Counted from the first letter of the stretch, positions 42,104 to 50,189 are shown. The stretch: 64,000 nt of DNA from Gp13-AA77 sp035946575 (GCA_035946575.1 DASYZG010000078.1:5252-69251); one strand, 5' to 3'. Program-made: numbers and translations. Notes: generated from the sequence alone by a model not told the origin.

Positions 42104-43660
42104 TCACAAGGAGCGGAGGAAGTTGATCAGGTCCTGCTGGGCGGTTCCATCAACACCTGCAACGGTCGAGAGGTTATTGAAGGCTGCGATCACTGCGTCC
42201 GCTTCCGAGGGCGGGTACTGCGCATTCGGATTCCCGGTGCAGCCGGGGATGCCGTTGTCCTGCTGGTAACCGTCGGCGTGCTCTTGAATCGCCGTTACGA
42301 TGTCGGTGGTTCGGGCGTCGTGCAGGAAGAAGTAGCGCTGCCCCACTCCCCATAGCGGCGGGGTCTTGAACTCGTCTCCCGCCGCGCTTCCCTGCGTGAC
42401 GTTATCCGCCAGACAAACTCCCATGTGGTGAACCAGCAGATCCGAATAGAGGTTCACCGGTTGGTTGCCGAGCGCCGCAATGGAAGAGGGAGGTGTGGTA
42501 AACCCTGTGTAAGTGGTCCCGGGAATGGCATTGGTATGACAAAGAACGCAGCCAATGCTGGCAAAGTAGGTCTGGCCATTGCTGCAACTGCTCGGATTCG
42601 AATACGGGCAGGCTCCCGGCGCCGGTGGCGCCAGCAAACGGCCGAAAATCGCGAAGCGCTCAACGTCGCCCGGCATCAGATATCCCGTGGCCGGCAGGAC
42701 GGCCCAGTCCGTGCGGTCGTCAGGAACGCCGTGTGTCCCGTTTCCGTTCGGAGGCCCCAGCGGAAAGGGCGGCGTGCATCCGGGCGTCTCGTTCGTCTTG
42801 TTCGGAAAGAACTCATTGTCGATTCCTTCCTCCACGTCGTAGGCCTCAGCGATAAAGGCGAGCAGCGAGCGGTGTTGCGCTTTCCACCCGATGCGGTCCA
42901 CGCTGCCGTCATCGGGATCGATGTTGGCGTTGCCGGAAATACCCAGCGACATCTTCAGGGCGAGATTGGCGTTCATATTGGCAATGATGTCGCTGTCGTT
43001 GATGATCTCCATCAAGCCCTCGCCGAAGAAAGGCGGCGTGTTCCGGAAGATCAGATTGTTCTCCGCCGAGAGCATCTCGAAGTCCGGCTGCGGGATGTTA
43101 CAGGTTCCGGCGTCGGTTCGGCCCGTGATCGTGAAAAGCCGCTGCACACCACCGGCAGGAGTCACCAGGTCCGGTTGGTAGGGAGCGCGCGCCACAAGGC
43201 TGGGGCCGCTCTGGGTTTCGAAGAAGGGCAGCACGTTCGTCGCGCCCATCAGATTGTAGACGCTCAATAATTGATTGCCGCACGTGGGGAAGAGGGAACC
43301 CTTGATGCCGCACGGTGCCGGGCTGCCGCCGCCAACCCCAACCTGGGCGTGACAACTGTTGCACGAGTTGGAGTCAAACGTCGCCCCCAGGCCCACGCGC
43401 TTGACGTTTGGACCGCCGGCCACAATGTTGACTTCTTCCATGAAATTGGTCGCCGGCGACGTCATCTCCTGCTGGTAATTGTTCAGGCCGGAGACGAAAC
43501 CGCCGGCGCCAAGCGCACCCGTACGGATACCGGGATCCGTGGCCGTCTGGGCATGCGCCAGGACCGGTCCCAGGCAGAACAATAAGAGTGCCAGGATCGT
43601 GGCCGAAACCACCCCCCAGATCAGCTTGGAGAAGTCGCTGCTCAATACGCGAACTTGCAT
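42104..43660 (-). CDS. Exported di-haem cytochrome c-like oxidoreductase, copy B
   Basis: A 518-residue paralogue of the gene at 40467. A signal peptide lies at about 14-38 (VVSATILALLLFCLGPVLAHAQ). The haem motifs are SCNSCHAQV and GCVLCHTNA, and the C-terminal part reads PLWGVGQRYFFLHDARTTDIVTAIQEHADGY (in part). DPGIRTGALGAGG takes the place of copy A's DPGVRGINWCTGC. The ATG at 43660 has GGAGGAGG upstream. A strong promoter (TTGACA, 43744-43749) lies about 60-90 bases upstream, so the pair is probably one operon. The paralogy is visible over the full length and indicates tandem duplication. Confidence 0.85.
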   Translation of the reverse strand: MQVRVLSSDFSKLIWGVVSATILALLLFCLGPVLAHAQTATDPGIRTGALGAGGFVSGLNNYQQEMTSPATNFMEEVNIVAGGPNVKRVGLGATFDSNSCNSCHAQVGVGGGSPAPCGIKGSLFPTCGNQLLSVYNLMGATNVLPFFETQSGPSLVARAPYQPDLVTPAGGVQRLFTITGRTDAGTCNIPQPDFEMLSAENNLIFRNTPPFFGEGLMEIINDSDIIANMNANLALKMSLGISGNANIDPDDGSVDRIGWKAQHRSLLAFIAEAYDVEEGIDNEFFPNKTNETPGCTPPFPLGPPNGNGTHGVPDDRTDWAVLPATGYLMPGDVERFAIFGRLLAPPAPGACPYSNPSSCSNGQTYFASIGCVLCHTNAIPGTTYTGFTTPPSSIAALGNQPVNLYSDLLVHHMGVCLADNVTQGSAAGDEFKTPPLWGVGQRYFFLHDARTTDIVTAIQEHADGYQQDNGIPGCTGNPNAQYPPSEADAVIAAFNNLSTVAGVDGTAQQDLINFLRSL

Positions 43661-43720
43661 CGATACCTCCTCCGCCGGCGAAGGATACACCCGCACCACT
43701 TTTTCGGCAGAATGTCGGAT

Positions 43721-43749
43721 ACATTAAACGTACTAGTCCCAATTGTCAA
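43721..43749 (-). promoter_or_regulatory. Promoter of the di-haem gene pair
   Basis: On the minus strand, TTGACA (43749-43744) is a perfect -35 followed after 17 bases by TAATGT (43726-43721). Transcription would begin near 43714, giving a leader of about 55 bases before the GGAGGAGG and the ATG at 43660. Confidence 0.6.
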
Positions 43750-43971
43750 GTCGGGAAGCCGTAACTAAGAGCTACGATAACCCCTTAGGTATGAGAAGAT
43801 ACGCGCAGAACCTGTTACCTTCTAGTGGGTTACTTGATGAGTTAAATAGGTCCCAAAGGCATCATCGCTGTTTTCCTCCGTGTTCCCCGAAGTTAGTGTC
43901 CTGGGTCACAAACCCCGCGGGATGACCCCGCCCGGAGCGCGCCCGCAGCCTGAACCGGCTATAATCATCGC

Positions 43972-44568
43972 GTGAAGTCCCTCGAGGAGTACCTCACCGT
44001 CGCTGCTGAGCGCCACCGGCACCTGTGTCCGGGACAGGTCCTGGGCGTGCGCATGGCGATGCTGGGCCTTGCCTCCCTCGGTATCTCCGATCCCGAGGCC
44101 AACGCGCGGCGCCTGGTGACCTTTGTGGAGATCGATCGCTGCGCTACCGACGCCGTGAGCGTCGTGACGGGCTGCTCGCTCGGCCGGCGCTCGCTCAAGT
44201 ACGTGGATTACGGCAAGGTGGCTGCCACCTTTGTCGATCTCGAAACCGGCGCGGCCGTTCGCATTTGCGCCCGCGATGATTCCCGCGCCAAGGCCAAAGA
44301 GTTGTTTCCGGAGATCGCCAAGCCGAATCGCCAGCAATTGGAAGCCTACAAAGTGATGAAGGACTCGGACCTGTTCACGACGCAGCACGTCATCGTGACT
44401 CTGGCGCCCGAGGAACTGCCCGGCGGCCCGCGCTCGCGCGTCAATTGCGATCTTTGCGGCGAAGGAATCAACCATGGACGCGAAGTCCGTCGCCAGGGAC
44501 GCGTGCTGTGCCGGGCCTGCGCTGGCGCCGCCTACTACAAAATAGTGTCGAAGCCCAAGCCGCAGTAG
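43972..44568 (+). CDS. FmdE-like protein with a C-terminal zinc ribbon
   Basis: A 198-residue protein resembling subunit E of formylmethanofuran dehydrogenase. It opens MKSLEEYLTVAAERHRHLCPGQVLGVRMAM (in part), whose His-Cys motif is shared by the family, followed by VEIDRCATDAVSVVTGCSLGRRSL. The C-terminal 40 residues hold CDLCGEGIN and CRACAGA, a four-cysteine zinc ribbon. In bacteria such proteins are often tied to molybdenum/tungsten enzymes or formate metabolism (family knowledge); no such enzyme is in the window. The start is GTG at 43972. The rhomboid gene follows 16 bp later and may be co-expressed. Confidence 0.82.
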   Translation: MKSLEEYLTVAAERHRHLCPGQVLGVRMAMLGLASLGISDPEANARRLVTFVEIDRCATDAVSVVTGCSLGRRSLKYVDYGKVAATFVDLETGAAVRICARDDSRAKAKELFPEIAKPNRQQLEAYKVMKDSDLFTTQHVIVTLAPEELPGGPRSRVNCDLCGEGINHGREVRRQGRVLCRACAGAAYYKIVSKPKPQ

Positions 44569-44584
44569 CCAAAGAACGTGACTG

Positions 44585-46135
44585 ATGGAATTTGAATCCC
44601 CTCAGCCCACACCCGTGTCGCCGTGGCCGCCCCCGGAACCGCCCGCCCGGGTCCAGAACACCGGACCTCGGCATTTTCCCATCGCCACCCTGACAATCAT
44701 CGCGCTGTGCGTCGCGGTGTTCGTGCTGCAGACCCTGGCCGGCGGCTCGAAGAACACCGGCGTGCTGCTCGACTTCGGGGCCTCCTACCGTCCTTACTTC
44801 CAGCACGGCCAGTACTGGCGCGCGGTGTTGCCGCTCTTCCTGCACATCGGGCTGTGGCATCTGGCCGTGAACATGTTCACCCTGCTGATGATCGGACCCG
44901 TGCTCGAGCGTATGTACGGTTACGGCCGTTTCGCGCTGATTTACCTTGGCGCCGGCATCGCCGGGTGCGTGGTTTCCATGTATCACGGCCACGTGATCGC
45001 CGCCGGCGCTTCCGGCGCGATCTTCGGCGTGGCGGGCGCCATCGTCGTGGCCGGGTGGGCGCATCGCGACGCGCTGCCGCACGAACTGGCGCGCATTTTC
45101 CGGCGGGGTGTATTTACGCTCGTCCTGCTGGCCTTCATCGTGGTGCAACTCGCCGCCGGGCACCTGGTATCGAATATCGACAACTGGGGACACCTCGGCG
45201 GCTTGCTGGGAGGGGCGCTGCTCGCGTTCCTGATCCCGTTGCCGCGGCGGGTGGAGATCTTCCATCACGGCGCGGGCTGGGAACCGGCGCAATCCGACCT
45301 CGGGGCCGCTCGCTGGAGCACGGCGCCGCAGCCGTTCCAGATGATCGTCCTGGTGCCGGTGGCGATCGTGGCGATCTCGATGATCGCGGCGGCCCGGCAC
45401 TATCACGGCGCCTCGCAGGTCACCCGGTTACTTGCGGAGGGCCAGCGTCTCGAGGCCGCCCATCAGCCCGGCCATGCCTTCGACCTGTACCGGCGCGCGC
45501 AGAAGCTCGACGCTCGCGATGAGCGCCCGTCGATCGCGCTCGGCCAGCTCGACTTGCGCCAGCACAAACCCGCCCAGGCCATCAACGAGTTCCAGCAGGC
45601 GCTCCGGATTGACCCTCTCTCCGTGATGGCGCGCTTCGGGCTGGCGGCGGCCTACCAGGTCAACGGCAATACCGCCGAAGCCGAGAAACAGTTCGAGGCT
45701 CTGGCGGCCCAAAACCCCGGCGCGCCTGACGTGCAGGAGGCCGTCGCGGACCTGCTGTCGGAGCAGAAGCTTTATGCCCGCGCCATCGAGCGCTACCAGG
45801 TCGTGCTGCGCCTGAGCCCGAATGAACCCCTGGCGCATAACAATCTGGCCTGGCTCTACGCCACTGCCGACGATCCCAGGTACCGCGATCCCGCCGCGGC
45901 CCTCGATCACGCCCGCAAAGCCGTTGCGCTGTCGGGGTGGCGGGAGCCCAATTTCATCGATACGCTCGCCGAGGCGCTTTACGTCAACCACCGGTACGCG
46001 GACGCCGTGAAGGCTGAGACGCGAGCGCTGGCGCTCGCGCCCGACAATCGCGAGTTCCAGCAGCACATGGAGCGCTACCGCCGCGCCGCCGAAGGGCAGG
46101 ACGGCGCCGCCCCCACCACCGGAACCGCCCTGTAG
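44585..46135 (+). CDS. Rhomboid intramembrane serine protease fused to TPR repeats
   Basis: A 516-residue protein. A short Pro-rich cytoplasmic start is followed by a six-helix rhomboid domain (about 32-225). HLAVNMF is the conserved oxyanion region, GASGAIFG contains the nucleophile S143, and NWGHLGGLLGG contains H203, so the Ser-His dyad is complete. Another helix lies at about 258-272. From about 285 to 510 runs a set of at least six TPR units (AHQPGHAFDLYRRAQKLDARD, AQAINEFQQALRIDPLSVMAR, in part). The TPR part would lie on the cytoplasmic or periplasmic face and may present substrates (inference). Fusion of this type is known in a few lineages. Confidence 0.9.
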   Translation: MEFESPQPTPVSPWPPPEPPARVQNTGPRHFPIATLTIIALCVAVFVLQTLAGGSKNTGVLLDFGASYRPYFQHGQYWRAVLPLFLHIGLWHLAVNMFTLLMIGPVLERMYGYGRFALIYLGAGIAGCVVSMYHGHVIAAGASGAIFGVAGAIVVAGWAHRDALPHELARIFRRGVFTLVLLAFIVVQLAAGHLVSNIDNWGHLGGLLGGALLAFLIPLPRRVEIFHHGAGWEPAQSDLGAARWSTAPQPFQMIVLVPVAIVAISMIAAARHYHGASQVTRLLAEGQRLEAAHQPGHAFDLYRRAQKLDARDERPSIALGQLDLRQHKPAQAINEFQQALRIDPLSVMARFGLAAAYQVNGNTAEAEKQFEALAAQNPGAPDVQEAVADLLSEQKLYARAIERYQVVLRLSPNEPLAHNNLAWLYATADDPRYRDPAAALDHARKAVALSGWREPNFIDTLAEALYVNHRYADAVKAETRALALAPDNREFQQHMERYRRAAEGQDGAAPTTGTAL

Positions 46136-46199
46136 GGGCGGCGTCCGCACTGCCGACGCCTCACCGCCGGAACCGATCGATTAAGTCTTAGGCGCTGGC

Positions 46200-46438
46200 G
46201 AAAGTCCGATCGTAAGCCGGCTCTCGTATACGCTGTTCAGCGATTCGGAAGGCCTCGACTGGGAGGACATGGAGCACTTGGACCGGGAGCGGCGTTGGAA
46301 GGACTCGGGCTCTCCTCAGAAGGCCGTGCGCGTCTCGTGGTCTATACGTTGCGGAGGTTAAGAAACGGCATCGAAACGATTCGCGTTATCAGCGCGCACC
46401 AGGCGAGCCGCCGGGAGCGTAAGGCATACTCCAGATAG
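46200..46438 (+). pseudogene. BrnT-like toxin remnant, N-truncated and frameshifted
   Basis: One frame reads SYTLFSDSEGLDWEDMEHLD and on to RERRWK. After a single shift in the 46300-46318 stretch, another frame reads GLGLSSEGRARLVVYTLRR and ends IRVISAHQASRRERKAYSR, then the stop at 46438. The last part matches the conserved 'IRIISAR.AtrrErr.Y' C-terminus of BrnT ribonuclease toxins, and the middle matches their 'LGLSxEGRxLVVVYT' strand. The N-terminal toxin core (FEWDxxKxxxNxxKHG) is missing. The gene is thus a dead remnant of a BrnTA-type module. Confidence 0.7.
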
Positions 46439-46439
46439 C

Positions 46440-46517
46440 AAGATCGATTTCTCCGACATCCCGGAGTCGACCGAAGCCGAATTCCGCCAGCGAAACCGGC
46501 AGCCCTGGCCTGGCTGA
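46440..46517 (+). pseudogene. BrnA-like antitoxin remnant
   Basis: The frame KIDFSDIPESTEAEFRQRN ends with a stop at 46517. It resembles the start of BrnA-type antitoxins ('DxDIDFSDIPE'), but it has no start codon and is only 25 codons long. It follows the toxin remnant directly, as in intact pairs, and abuts the MEKSEK repeat copy 3. Confidence 0.6.
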
Positions 46518-46519
46518 TG

Positions 46520-46598
46520 TAACCTATTGAAAACACGACGAAAATAAATCTTCTCAATTTTCTCACTTTTCTCAGTTTTCTCCATTGTCCCAAATTTA
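46520..46598 (-). repeat. Dispersed 'MEKSEK' repeat, copy 3 (reverse)
   Basis: Read on the minus strand it starts TTTGGGACAATGGAGAAAAC and ends GTTTTCAATAGGTTA. It contains one extra 12-base GAGAAAATTGAG block compared with the copies at 4354 and 21871. It points away from the STGP-like remnant at 46.9 kb, just as copy 1 points away from the intact STGP-motif gene. Confidence 0.75.
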
Positions 46599-47365
46599 GG
46601 GTTCACAATATCCTTGGTTGGCCTCCCGGAAGTCCGCGCTTGAAGAGGCGAGGGAAGGTGGACGGGAACCCGAAAGCCCAGGGCTGGGAAAGGGTCCGGA
46701 CTGTTGCACGGGAGGAGGAAACGGCGAGGATCGAGCGATGAGCATGCAAAATGAATGGTTTGCCCGCACGATGCCCCCTGGAGTACTGCAGGATCACGGT
46801 ACGTTTGCAGACGCTGGATGTTTACCGGACCCGCGAAAACACTGGGCCAAAACGTCGTTGGAGGCGAAAAAGCCCCACCCCGCCCCCCCCAAAAAATGCA
46901 CGTATCAAAGCCAACAAGTCATTCAGAATCAACAAAACTGTGAGAAAAACGATGAAATTGGGACGGTTTCAAAGCCAAATCAAGCCAAACGCTAAAATTA
47001 GATTAAGTATTTTGTTATCATGTTACTAAAGCTTAAACGACGCGAAAACGGGTGGCTGATCAAAGCCAAATGAAAGCCAGGAGGCGAGCGATGAGCGACG
47101 CCGGACAGGAGACCAGGGACGAAAGAGGCAAGACGCCGGGTGACAATGAGCAGAGCAAAATCGTGTTCACGCTTCCGGGCGGCAGTTCCCGCAAAACAAC
47201 CGTCCGGCCGCGGTCTCGCCACTCGCCACCTGTCGCTCGCCACTTGCTTCTTGCGCCTAGCCTCGATCTGTCATACACTGCGCTGGGGAAGCTTGCCGCG
47301 GGCGACGAGCACAACCGTCGCCTTCGAGCGGCTGACGAACCCGCGAGACGCGAAAGGATGGTGAC
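46599..47365 (+). other. Decayed accessory region before the Ku gene
   Basis: No intact gene is credible in these 767 bases. At about 46900-46935 the tract AAGCCAACAAGTC...GATCAACAAA (AGAATCAACAAA here) nearly matches the 3' coding end of the STGP-motif gene (peptide ANKSFRINK against ANKSFGINK), so a truncated copy of that gene lies here. AT content rises at 46900-47040. CAAAGCC repeats at about 46905, 46969 and 47061. Around 47215-47250 is a GCGAGTGGC-type low-complexity stretch like one at about 2740-2775. A short frame beginning MSDAGQETRDERGK at about 47091 has a good ribosome site but a low-complexity, unconvincing protein. Confidence 0.6.
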
Positions 47366-48214
47366 GTGGCTGCTACCGTCTGGACAGGCTATCTGACCTT
47401 CGGGCTCATCTCGATTCCCATCCGGCTCTTCTCCGCCGCGCGCGGCGAGACCATCCACTTCAACCAGCTTCACGCCGAGTGCAAGACGCGCATCAAGCAG
47501 CCGCAGTACTGTCCCACCTGCGAGCGGCAGGTGCAGCGCTCGGAGATCGTCAAGGGCTACGAATACGAGAAGGACCGCTACGTGCTCGTCGAGGAAGAGG
47601 AAATCAAGAAGATCGCTCCGCCTTCGGCGCGCACCATGGAGATCGAGGAGTTCGTCGATCTCAAGGACGTCGATCCCTTGTATTATGAAACGTCCTATCT
47701 GGCGGTACCCGAGGATCCGGGACGCAAGGCATACCAACTGCTGGTCCAGACGATGGAGGAATCCGGCCACGCCGCCATCGCCAAAGTCGCCATGCACCAG
47801 CGCGAGTACACCGTGATCATCCGGCCGCGCGCCCACGGACTCACGCTGCACACGATGTATTATGCCAACGAGGTGCGCGACGTCCCGGAGTACGGCCAGA
47901 CGACCGACGTCAAGGTGAAACCCGAAGAGATGAAGCTGGCCAGGCAGCTCGTCGACAGCCTGACCGGCCAGTTCGATCCCAAGCGCTATCGCGACGAGTA
48001 TCAGGACCGGCTGAAAGAATTGGTGGAGGCGAAGCGGCAGGGGCAGCAGATCGCCGAGACGCCGGAAGTCCAGCTCGCTCCGGTGATCGATATGATGGAA
48101 GCCCTGAAGAAGAGCCTGGCCGCGCGCGAGACCGCGCCCAAGAAGCCTCCGGTGCGCGCTGCCGGCGAGGAAGCCGCCACGCCGAAGCGCAGCTCACGCA
48201 AGATCGCGAAGTAG
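47366..48214 (+). CDS. ku: Ku protein (non-homologous end joining)
   Basis: A 282-residue homodimeric ring protein that binds double-strand DNA ends. It begins AATVWTGYLTFGLISIPIRL, the classical bacterial Ku opening, and continues with HAECKTRIKQPQYCPTC (cysteine-rich loop), EIVKGYEYEKDRYVLVE and LVDSLTGQFDPKRYRDEYQDRL (in part), the conserved C-terminal core. The final 40 residues are a basic Lys/Arg/Ala tail as in other bacterial Ku proteins. Start: GTG at 47366 preceded by GGATGG. Its usual partner LigD is not in this window. It stands at the edge of a decayed accessory region. Confidence 0.95.
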   Translation: MAATVWTGYLTFGLISIPIRLFSAARGETIHFNQLHAECKTRIKQPQYCPTCERQVQRSEIVKGYEYEKDRYVLVEEEEIKKIAPPSARTMEIEEFVDLKDVDPLYYETSYLAVPEDPGRKAYQLLVQTMEESGHAAIAKVAMHQREYTVIIRPRAHGLTLHTMYYANEVRDVPEYGQTTDVKVKPEEMKLARQLVDSLTGQFDPKRYRDEYQDRLKELVEAKRQGQQIAETPEVQLAPVIDMMEALKKSLAARETAPKKPPVRAAGEEAATPKRSSRKIAK

Positions 48215-48258
48215 AATTCGGAATGCTCCCGCCGCCGGAGCGGCACGCGGGAGGCGGC

Positions 48259-48302
48259 GAGGTGACAGCGAGGTGACAGCGAGGTGACAGCGAGGTGATG
48301 GA
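48259..48302 (+). repeat. 11-bp tandem repeat carrying the ribosome-binding site
   Basis: GAGGTGACAGC is repeated perfectly three times (48259, 48270, 48281), and a fourth partial copy, GAGGTGATGGA, ends at the start codon ATG (48303). Each unit contains an AGG-type Shine-Dalgarno core; only the last is properly spaced (five bases). Unit number could change by slippage and alter the leader of the MerR-TPR gene, since 11 is not a multiple of three but lies outside the coding frame. Confidence 0.8.
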
Positions 48303-49205
48303 ATGACAGCCACCCTCGAACAATTCAGTCGCAGCGACGTCCTGCGCATCGTCGGCATTACTCCGGCGCAGTTGAGCTATTGGGAGCGGCTGCGCCTGGT
48401 CGAGCCGCCCGAAGTGCGCGAGCGTCCTTACGGGTTCAGCGACCTTGTCCGTCTGCGCACCGTAAAGCAGATCACCGGCCAGCGCATTTCGGCGCGCCGC
48501 CTGCAGGTGGCGCTGGAAGCGGTGCAGCGTCAGTTCCCGGCCGAGGCGGGGACCGCGCTCGCCGAGCTGCGTTTCGTTCCCGCCGGGCGCCGCGTCGCCG
48601 TCGAATACCGCGGGACCCGCATCGAGCCGGTCTCCGGCCAGCTTCTGCTCGCTTTCGAAGGCAGCGGCCAGCCGGCGCGCGTCAGCGCCATGCCCGAGCG
48701 CAGCCTCGAAGAGTGGCTCGCCATGGCGCTCGACTGCGAAGGCGACCCTACGCTACGCAGGCAGGCTATTCAAGCCTACCGGAAGATTGTGGAAAAGGCG
48801 CCGGAGTGGCTCGAGCCGCGTCTCAACCTGGGAACGCTCTGTTACGAGGAAGGCGACTGGGCCGCGGCGGCCGAGGAGTTCCGGCACGCGGTGGAAATCG
48901 CGCCGGGCAATCCGCTGGCTCACTTCAACCTGGGCAGCGTGCTCGACGATCTCGGCCAGTCGGAATCCGCGGCGCATTATTTCGACGAGGCCCTGAACCT
49001 GGCTCCGGGATTCGCCGACGCGCACTATAATCTGGCGCGTGTATGCGAGAAACTCGGGGCCTTCACGCGGGCGCGGGCGCACTGGCGCCGCTACCTCGAA
49101 CTCGACCCTTCCAGTTCCTGGGCGGAGCACGCGCGCCAGCGTCTCGCCGACCTCGAGAAGCACGCGGCGCCCGCGCCGCTGCAACCGGCCGGCGCTTCCT
49201 CCTGA
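48303..49205 (+). CDS. MerR-type HTH protein with C-terminal TPR repeats
   Basis: A 300-residue protein. The N-terminal 75 residues are MerR-like: FSRSDVLRIVGITPAQLSYWERLRLVEPPEV (in part) is the helix-turn-helix and wing 1, and YGFSDLVRLRTVKQIT the second helix pair. A middle segment of about 60 residues is unassigned (RVAVEYRGTRIEPVSGQLLLAFE, in part). From about 150 are four TPR units (PEWLEPRLNLGTLCYEEGDW, NPLAHFNLGSVLDDLGQ). It probably senses through protein binding and regulates transcription, but the target is unknown. The start is ATG at 48303 after GAGGTG; the 11-bp leader repeat (48259-48302) is notable. Confidence 0.85.
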   Translation: MTATLEQFSRSDVLRIVGITPAQLSYWERLRLVEPPEVRERPYGFSDLVRLRTVKQITGQRISARRLQVALEAVQRQFPAEAGTALAELRFVPAGRRVAVEYRGTRIEPVSGQLLLAFEGSGQPARVSAMPERSLEEWLAMALDCEGDPTLRRQAIQAYRKIVEKAPEWLEPRLNLGTLCYEEGDWAAAAEEFRHAVEIAPGNPLAHFNLGSVLDDLGQSESAAHYFDEALNLAPGFADAHYNLARVCEKLGAFTRARAHWRRYLELDPSSSWAEHARQRLADLEKHAAPAPLQPAGASS

Positions 49206-49244
49206 GCCTCAGGGGCTGGGAGTCCGGAGCTCCGGGGATTCCCC

Positions 49245-50189
49245 ATGCGTCGTTTGGTCATTGTCGTCTTGATGGGCCTCGCGGCCAGCCTGAGCGCCGC
49301 TGCGCGCGGCATTCCCGTGATTCTCTCCACCGACGTAGGCAACGAGATCGACGATCAATGGGCGGTGATGTACCTGCTCGACAATCCCCAATTTGACGTG
49401 CTCGCCATGGTGTCGTCGCACGCCCCGACGCTGCCCGATCCTTCGGCCCACTACACCTACCGGGTGCTGGTGGACGAAGTTGAGCACCACATGGACCTCG
49501 AGAGTCATCCGCCGCTGTTTGAGGGTTCGAGCCTGCCGCTCGCCGACACGCACAGCCCGCGGGGAAACGCCGGCGTGGATTTTATCGTCAGCGCTTCGCG
49601 CGCCTTCTCCAGGGATCATCCGCTGGACGTGCTGACCATCGGCGCTGCCACGGATGTAGCCTCGGCAATCCTCCAAGATCCCGGCATCGCCGATCGCATC
49701 CGCGTGGTCGCTATGGGGTTCAACCGCTGGCCGGACGGCGGCGATGAGTTCAACGTGGCCAACGATCCGCGCGCCTGGCAGGTGATCCTCAGCTCCCGCG
49801 TTCCGGTGGTCATCGGCTGCGGCGACGTCTGCCGCGCCTATCTCGCGCTCACGCCGGACCAGGCGAGGCGGCTCGTGGCCGGTCATGGACCGCTCGGAGC
49901 GTGGCTTTGGGAAGAGTACCAGGACTGGTACTACCGCAACGTGAAGCCGCTGCGCCAGGACGATTTCTCCAAGCCCTGGATCATCTGGGACATCATCACG
50001 GCCGCTTACGTGGAAGGCCTCGCCACCGGCGAGCGCAAGCCGCGCCCCGGCCTTGGCGACAACCTGGTCTTCACCCATCCCGCGACCGGCGGGAATATCA
50101 CCTGGATCACCCGCGTGGATTCGAAACGGTTGTGGGGGGATTTCGTGGAGCGGCTCGATGATTTCACGCGCAGCCACGCCGTGCATTAG
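49245..50189 (+). CDS. Exported nucleoside hydrolase-like protein
   Basis: A 314-residue protein with a signal peptide at about 1-20 (LVIVVLMGLAASLSAAARG). The metal and substrate site is STDVGNEIDDQWAV at 28-41 (D30, D36, D37); the spacing is two residues longer than the DTDxGxDD of cytosolic ribohydrolases. VLTIGAATDVASAIL and GFNRWPDGGDEFNVANDP are the next conserved blocks, and IIWDIITAAYV carries the late aspartate. The enzyme would split N-ribosyl bonds outside the cytoplasm to salvage bases or ribose (inference), or be a related sugar hydrolase. It follows the MerR-TPR gene by 39 bases on the same strand. Confidence 0.8.
   Translation: MRRLVIVVLMGLAASLSAAARGIPVILSTDVGNEIDDQWAVMYLLDNPQFDVLAMVSSHAPTLPDPSAHYTYRVLVDEVEHHMDLESHPPLFEGSSLPLADTHSPRGNAGVDFIVSASRAFSRDHPLDVLTIGAATDVASAILQDPGIADRIRVVAMGFNRWPDGGDEFNVANDPRAWQVILSSRVPVVIGCGDVCRAYLALTPDQARRLVAGHGPLGAWLWEEYQDWYYRNVKPLRQDDFSKPWIIWDIITAAYVEGLATGERKPRPGLGDNLVFTHPATGGNITWITRVDSKRLWGDFVERLDDFTRSHAVH

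Noticed and set aside
46741..46995. Open frame beginning MSMQNEWFARTMPPG
   Set aside because: No similarity visible; it overlaps the STGP-gene remnant in another frame and looks like decayed sequence.
47091..47396. Possible small gene before Ku (begins MSDAGQETRDERGK)
   Set aside because: It has a good GGAGG site, but the protein is low complexity, includes the GCGAGTGGC repeat and overlaps the Ku start. Kept only as a note.
48259..48302. Four direct repeats considered as the start of a CRISPR array
   Set aside because: Units are 11 bases with no spacers, so it is a simple tandem repeat.
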